The position numbers were made by a program, and so were the translations under genes. A stretch of 16,320 bases of DNA, from contig RGVT01000021.1 of NCBI GenBank assembly GCA_010027105.1, positions 1 through 16,320 on the forward strand. Direction: 5' to 3'. The stretch is from Planctomycetia bacterium. GTDB lineage: Bacteria > Planctomycetota > Planctomycetia > Pirellulales > UBA1268. The notes below the pieces were generated by a model. It made no database searches. It was given only the letters and a program-made list of their open reading frames with translations, and had not been told where the DNA came from. Shown in pieces: positions 13,472 to 16,320 of the stretch (position 1 is the stretch's first letter; the number at the start of each line of letters is the position of its first letter).

Positions 13472-13548
13472 GGCCGGATCGGGATCGGTACCAGGGGAGC
13501 GCGGCCGCAGTCGCGTGGTCCACCATGCAGTGTAGTTCCGATCCGGCC
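13472..13548. repeat. 11-bp inverted repeat spanning the hemX/hemE divergent control region
   Basis: GGCCGGATCGG (13472-13482) and CCGATCCGGCC (13538-13548) are exact reverse complements, 55 bases apart, on either side of the candidate hemX -10 box. GGATCGG also occurs at 13465-13471 and 13482-13488, giving three direct copies in the hemX leader. This may be a regulator-binding arrangement or an mRNA structure. GC-rich sequence raises the chance of coincidence. Confidence 0.5.
13529..13534 (-). promoter_or_regulatory. Candidate -10 box (TACACT, minus strand) for hemX-hemA
   Basis: The minus strand reads AACTACACTG, the same 10-mer as before the flavoprotein gene (3758-3767). Transcription would start near 13522, leaving a leader of about 65 bases to ATG 13456. 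Confidence 0.4.
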
Positions 13549-13580
13549 GCCGCGGAGCCGTGCCGCCGTGCCACCGCAGG

Positions 13581-13586
13581 TATACT
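13581..13586 (+). promoter_or_regulatory. Candidate -10 box (TATACT) for hemE, implying a leaderless mRNA
   Basis: TATACT followed by CTCGCCG stands directly before ATG 13594, with only 7 bases between. Transcription would then begin at or within a base or two of the start codon, and there is no room for a Shine-Dalgarno. The similar box before the gene at 10205 supports its being a real promoter. Confidence 0.5.
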
Positions 13587-13593
13587 CTCGCCG

Positions 13594-14670
13594 ATGTCCG
13601 CAGCCCGTGCCAGCCTCGTGACCGAACCCGCGACGACGGCGGCGGAGCGGCGGCGGCAGTCGCTCATGATGCGGGCCTGCCGCCGCGAGCCCGTGGAACG
13701 CACGCCGATCTGGCTCATGCGGCAGGCGGGCCGCTACCTGCCCGAATACCGCGCCGTGCGCGAGAAGGTGGGGTTCCTCGAGCTCTGCAAGAACCCGCGC
13801 CTGGCCGCCGAGGTGATGATCGCCACGGTCGAGCGGCTCGGCGTCGACGCGGCGATCATCTTCAGCGATCTCCTCCCGATCCTCGAGCCGATGGGGATGG
13901 ACCTCGAGTTCACCGCCGGGGAGGGGCCCGTGATCCACAACCCGATCCGGTCGGCGGCCGACGTGGCCCGCCTCCGGGAACTCGACGACCTCGACCCGCT
14001 CGGCTTCGTGATGGACGTGGTGCGGGCCACCCGGGCGGGGCTCGACGACTCGATCCCCGTGATCGGCTTCGCGGGCGCCCCCTTCACGCTCGCGAGCTAC
14101 TGCGTGGAGGGCGGGGGCAGCAAGGCCTGGCTGCACACGAAGTCGCTGATGTATCGCGACGAGCCGGCCTGGCACGACCTGATGGGGCGGCTCGCGCGGG
14201 CGGTGAGCCGCTACCTCGTGGCCCAGTTCGACGCCGGGGCCCAGATCGTGCAGCTCTTCGACAGCTGGGTGGGCTGCCTCGGGCCGGCCGACTATCGCCG
14301 CTACGTGCTTCCGCACACCCGCACCGCGCTCGCCGAGGGGGAGCGGCGCGGGCCCGTGATCCACTTCGCGACGGGCAACCCCGCGCTCCTGCCGCTCCTG
14401 CGGGAGGCGGGAGGCACGGTCATCGGCGTCGACTGGCGGATCGACCTCGACGACGCCTGGCGGGCGATCGGCCACGACCGCGCCATCCAGGGGAACCTCG
14501 ATCCGGCGGTGCTTCTCGCCGACCGTGCGACGGTGCGGCGCCGGGCGCTCGAGATCCTCGATCAGGCCGCGGGCCGCCCCGGCCACGTGTTCAACCTGGG
14601 GCACGGCGTCCTGCCGCAGACCCCGGTCGACAACGTCCTCGAGCTCGTCGCCGCCGTGAAGGGGGCGTAG
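13594..14670 (+). CDS. hemE: Uroporphyrinogen decarboxylase
   Basis: This 358-residue cytoplasmic enzyme removes four carboxyl groups from uroporphyrinogen III to give coproporphyrinogen III in haem synthesis. All family signatures are present: RTPIWLMRQAGRYLPEYR (R43, R47), IIFSDLLPILEPMGM with catalytic-type D92, GFAGAPFTLASYCVEGG, QIVQLFDSWVGCL, GVDWRIDLDDAW, IQGNLDPAVLL and VFNLGHGVLPQTP. Length is normal. ATG 13594 is chosen because the family's N-terminal helix (around ERRRQSLMMRACRREP) needs sequence before ATG 13666; an upstream ATG at 13525 would place the TATACT box inside the gene. GTG 13618 remains possible. It is divergent from hemX-hemA, so porphyrin genes of the early and middle pathway share one control region. 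Confidence 0.96.
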   Translation: MSAARASLVTEPATTAAERRRQSLMMRACRREPVERTPIWLMRQAGRYLPEYRAVREKVGFLELCKNPRLAAEVMIATVERLGVDAAIIFSDLLPILEPMGMDLEFTAGEGPVIHNPIRSAADVARLRELDDLDPLGFVMDVVRATRAGLDDSIPVIGFAGAPFTLASYCVEGGGSKAWLHTKSLMYRDEPAWHDLMGRLARAVSRYLVAQFDAGAQIVQLFDSWVGCLGPADYRRYVLPHTRTALAEGERRGPVIHFATGNPALLPLLREAGGTVIGVDWRIDLDDAWRAIGHDRAIQGNLDPAVLLADRATVRRRALEILDQAAGRPGHVFNLGHGVLPQTPVDNVLELVAAVKGA

Positions 14671-14705
14671 CAGGTCGACCCTCGCCAACGCCCCGCCCCG
14701 CGGGG

Positions 14706-14711
14706 TACGCT
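14706..14711 (+). promoter_or_regulatory. Weak candidate -10 box (TACGCT) for the helicase gene
   Basis: TACGCT sits in GGGGTACGCTAGCG, about 90 bases before ATG 14803, in the 132-base gap after hemE. It keeps the TA---T frame of a -10 box but is weak, and no -35 box is evident. Read-through from hemE is equally possible, since no T-tailed terminator is seen in the gap. Confidence 0.25.
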
Positions 14712-14785
14712 AGCGTGTTGCGCGCCGCGGCCCTCCCGGCCCCGGGCCCCTTCCGGCGTCGAGCCCCGGTGCGCAGCGAGTCACC

Positions 14786-14791
14786 GGAGGG
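14786..14791 (+). promoter_or_regulatory. Shine-Dalgarno-like GGAGGG before the helicase gene
   Basis: GGAGGG lies 11 bases before ATG 14803, a longer spacing than usual. It is the only such match close to this start, and no other in-frame ATG lies nearby upstream. Confidence 0.5.
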
Positions 14792-14802
14792 TTTCGCACC
14801 GT

Positions 14803-16320
14803 ATGACGAGTCTCGAGAAGCGGCTGTTCCATCTGTTCGACAAGCGCGCCGTGGCGGACGCGCGGGCCGCGGCGGCAGTGCGGGTCTCGTGCCCGCGGGT
14901 GGGGCGGGTGCAGGCGACCGTCACCGACACCAGCGGCGCGACGCACGAGGTGGCGCTCGAGCTCTCCGCCGGGAGGCGCGGAGGCATGACGCTCGAAAGC
15001 CGGAGCACGAGCCCGCCCGGACGGGCGGGCAAACCCTGTGCGGCGCTCGCCGCCACGCTGCTGGAGGTGGACCGGCGCGGCCTGCTCTCGGGGATCAACG
15101 ACCACACGCCCGTGACGCTCGACGTCGTGGCGGAGGACGACGACGTGGAGGAGGCCGATGGCGGCCGCGACGCTGCGCGCCCTGCGGGCCGGCCGACGTC
15201 GCGGCCGGCGCTCCGCGTGAACTCGGCCGCGGCCACGGCCGTCGCGCGGCGCGGCGGGGAACGGCAGCCGGCGTGGGCCGCGGACCTCGAGGAGCGGCGC
15301 CGGCTCGTCGAGCCCGCCGTGCGGGCGGGGATGCTCGACCTGGTGGACGGCCGCCGGACGACCGGCGCCGTCATCTTCCTGCTCGACATCACCGCCTCGC
15401 TCGAGGCCCGCTCGGCGGTGCTCGTGCCCTGCCGGATGCAGCTCGACGTCGCGGGGAACGCCACGGGGCGGCCGCACCCGATCATGATCGGGCCACAGGG
15501 CGACGTGGAACTGGCCGGGCTCGATCCGGCCGAGCGGGAGATCCTCGCGCAGCTCGTGGGGACCGCGGCGCTCGACGAGGCGGGCGTGGCCGAGCCGCTC
15601 GAGAGCCGCACGATCGCCAGGATCGCGGTCAGCCCGCAGGCGGCCGCCACGCACCTCGCGCTGCTCTGCGAGGCCGGCCGGCTGGTGGTGCAGCCCGAGC
15701 CGCGGCGGGCCCCCGACACGGTGATTCCGCTCACGTGGGACGGCGGGCGGCCGTGGGAGTTCGCGCTGGTGCTCGAGCCGGACGATCCGCCGGGCACGTC
15801 CGCCGAGACGCTGGCCGACCTCGCGCAGGATCCCCCCCCGGCCCGCCGTCCCTCCCGGGCGACGCTCCGCGGCATGCTCGTGCGCGGCAGCCAGCGCAAG
15901 GACCTCGGGGAGCCGAGGGCGATCCTCCGGTCGGGGCTGGTGGTGTTCGCCGACCGGATCGCGCGGCTGGCACCCGAGGGCGACGCGTGGGGGGGCGCCG
16001 TCCGCTGGCTCGAGCAGTTCGAGCGCCGCGGCCCGATCGAGCTCGCCGCGAGCCAGGCCGACGGGCTCATCGAGCGGCTGGCGGCGCTCGCCGAGGTGCC
16101 GCGGATCGTGCTCCCCGCGTGGACGGGCTGGAGGATCGAGTCGGGCCCGCCGCGGCCCAAGCTCGTGCTCGACGACACGCCCGCGGTCGACGCGGAAGAG
16201 GTCGACTCCGCGGCCGGCGGCGGCCGCATCGGCCGGCGTCGCGCGGCGCCCCGCGTGATGCTCGCCGGCCGGATCTGGTTCGACTACGGCGCGGCGCAGA
16301 TCGCGGCCGACGACCCGGCC
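14803..16320 (+). CDS. Probable SNF2-type helicase, N-terminal part with degenerate SWIM region (3' end outside window)
   Basis: The frame runs 506 codons without a stop to the window end. The helicase motor is not in view, so the call rests on resemblance of the N-terminal layout to large planctomycete SNF2/DEAD-box proteins. An opening MTSLEKRLFHLFDKRAV helix is followed by a SWIM-like block (about residues 36-92). Then come an acidic and Arg/Ala-rich linker and a long associated domain with LDPAEREILAQLVG, IPLTWDGGRPWEFALVLEP, LRSGLVVFADRIARL and GRIWFDYGAAQIAADDP, the kind of segment that precedes the ATPase core. SWIM fingers have CxC...CxH; here only one Cys (C79 in KPCAALAATLLEVD) remains. 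SNF2 proteins remodel protein-DNA complexes using ATP. GGAGGG supports the start. An alternative is a stand-alone protein lacking the motor. Confidence 0.68.
   Translation, partial: MTSLEKRLFHLFDKRAVADARAAAAVRVSCPRVGRVQATVTDTSGATHEVALELSAGRRGGMTLESRSTSPPGRAGKPCAALAATLLEVDRRGLLSGINDHTPVTLDVVAEDDDVEEADGGRDAARPAGRPTSRPALRVNSAAATAVARRGGERQPAWAADLEERRRLVEPAVRAGMLDLVDGRRTTGAVIFLLDITASLEARSAVLVPCRMQLDVAGNATGRPHPIMIGPQGDVELAGLDPAEREILAQLVGTAALDEAGVAEPLESRTIARIAVSPQAAATHLALLCEAGRLVVQPEPRRAPDTVIPLTWDGGRPWEFALVLEPDDPPGTSAETLADLAQDPPPARRPSRATLRGMLVRGSQRKDLGEPRAILRSGLVVFADRIARLAPEGDAWGGAVRWLEQFERRGPIELAASQADGLIERLAALAEVPRIVLPAWTGWRIESGPPRPKLVLDDTPAVDAEEVDSAAGGGRIGRRRAAPRVMLAGRIWFDYGAAQIAADDPA

Noticed and set aside
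12579..13718. Extension of hemA upstream to form an 804-residue protein
   Set aside because: The added part reads the HemX-like gene in another frame and crosses the divergent control region. The GGGAGG site and ATGA overlap fix the hemA start at 12578.
14696..14705. CCCCGCGGGG palindrome after hemE as a terminator
   Set aside because: It has no loop and no T-run after it; short GC palindromes are expected by chance at this composition.
14781..16229. Open minus-strand frame of 482 codons opposite the helicase gene
   Set aside because: The product is Ser/Arg/Ala-rich without domains. The plus-strand frame is open for 506 codons, has a Shine-Dalgarno and shows helicase-associated segments.
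1..16320. tRNA, rRNA, CRISPR or prophage genes
   Set aside because: No cloverleaf, conserved rRNA segments, spaced direct repeats, integrase or phage structural genes were seen; nearly all of the window is taken by protein genes.

Overview
The window is GC-rich (about 70% by eye) and gene-dense, and it reads as the chromosome of a planctomycete, most likely of the Pirellulales type. Several families point there: a PSCyt1/DUF1549/DUF1553 protein next to a DUF1501 protein, a DUF1559 pseudopilin with the H-X9-DG ending, a BamA with a proline-rich linker before its barrel, a secreted squalene-cyclase-repeat protein, and a lineage-type hypothetical protein. No rRNA, tRNA, CRISPR array, transposase or phage gene was seen.

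Layout. (1) Bases 2-2510 (+): the C-terminal part of BamA, then a GT9 glycosyltransferase 10 bases later; both are envelope functions. (2) 2432-3709 (-): a YhiN/HI0933-type flavoprotein that converges on the glycosyltransferase and overlaps it by 79 bp. (3) 3710-3862: a divergent control region with two opposed, overlapping -10-like boxes. (4) 3863-7953 (+): the DUF1549/DUF1553 cytochrome-type protein and the DUF1501 Tat-exported protein, a pair commonly found together in planctomycetes. Between them lies a 94-bp imperfect palindrome that carries the ribosome binding site, start codon and first 16 codons of the DUF1501 gene. (5) 8202-8774 (+): a hypothetical protein preceded by two small hairpins. 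(6) 8970-10139 (+): a DUF1559 pseudopilin with lower GC than its neighbours. (7) 10205-11314 (+): a secreted alpha-toroid repeat protein that converges on hemA with an 11-bp overlap. (8) 11304-13456 (-): a HemX/CcsA-like membrane protein and hemA, coupled by an ATGA overlap. (9) 13594-14670 (+): hemE, divergent from the hemX-hemA pair across a 137-bp control region. (10) 14803 to the window end (+): the N-terminal part of a probable SNF2-type helicase whose SWIM zinc finger looks degraded.

The hem genes form one functional block: C5-pathway entry (HemA), a membrane partner (HemX-like) and uroporphyrinogen decarboxylation (HemE). They probably serve haem supply, including for c-type cytochrome domains such as the one in region 4. 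The rest is a set of independent envelope, export and housekeeping genes.

The strongest unusual signal is the palindrome at 6431-6524. It is AT-richer than its surroundings, looks like a REP/MITE-type mobile repeat, and appears to have been taken over as the translation start of an exported protein. Promoter-like boxes recur: TATACT followed by YYCGCCG before two genes, and an identical 10-mer AACTACACTG before two minus-strand genes. They suggest the local -10 consensus, and one of them implies a leaderless hemE mRNA.
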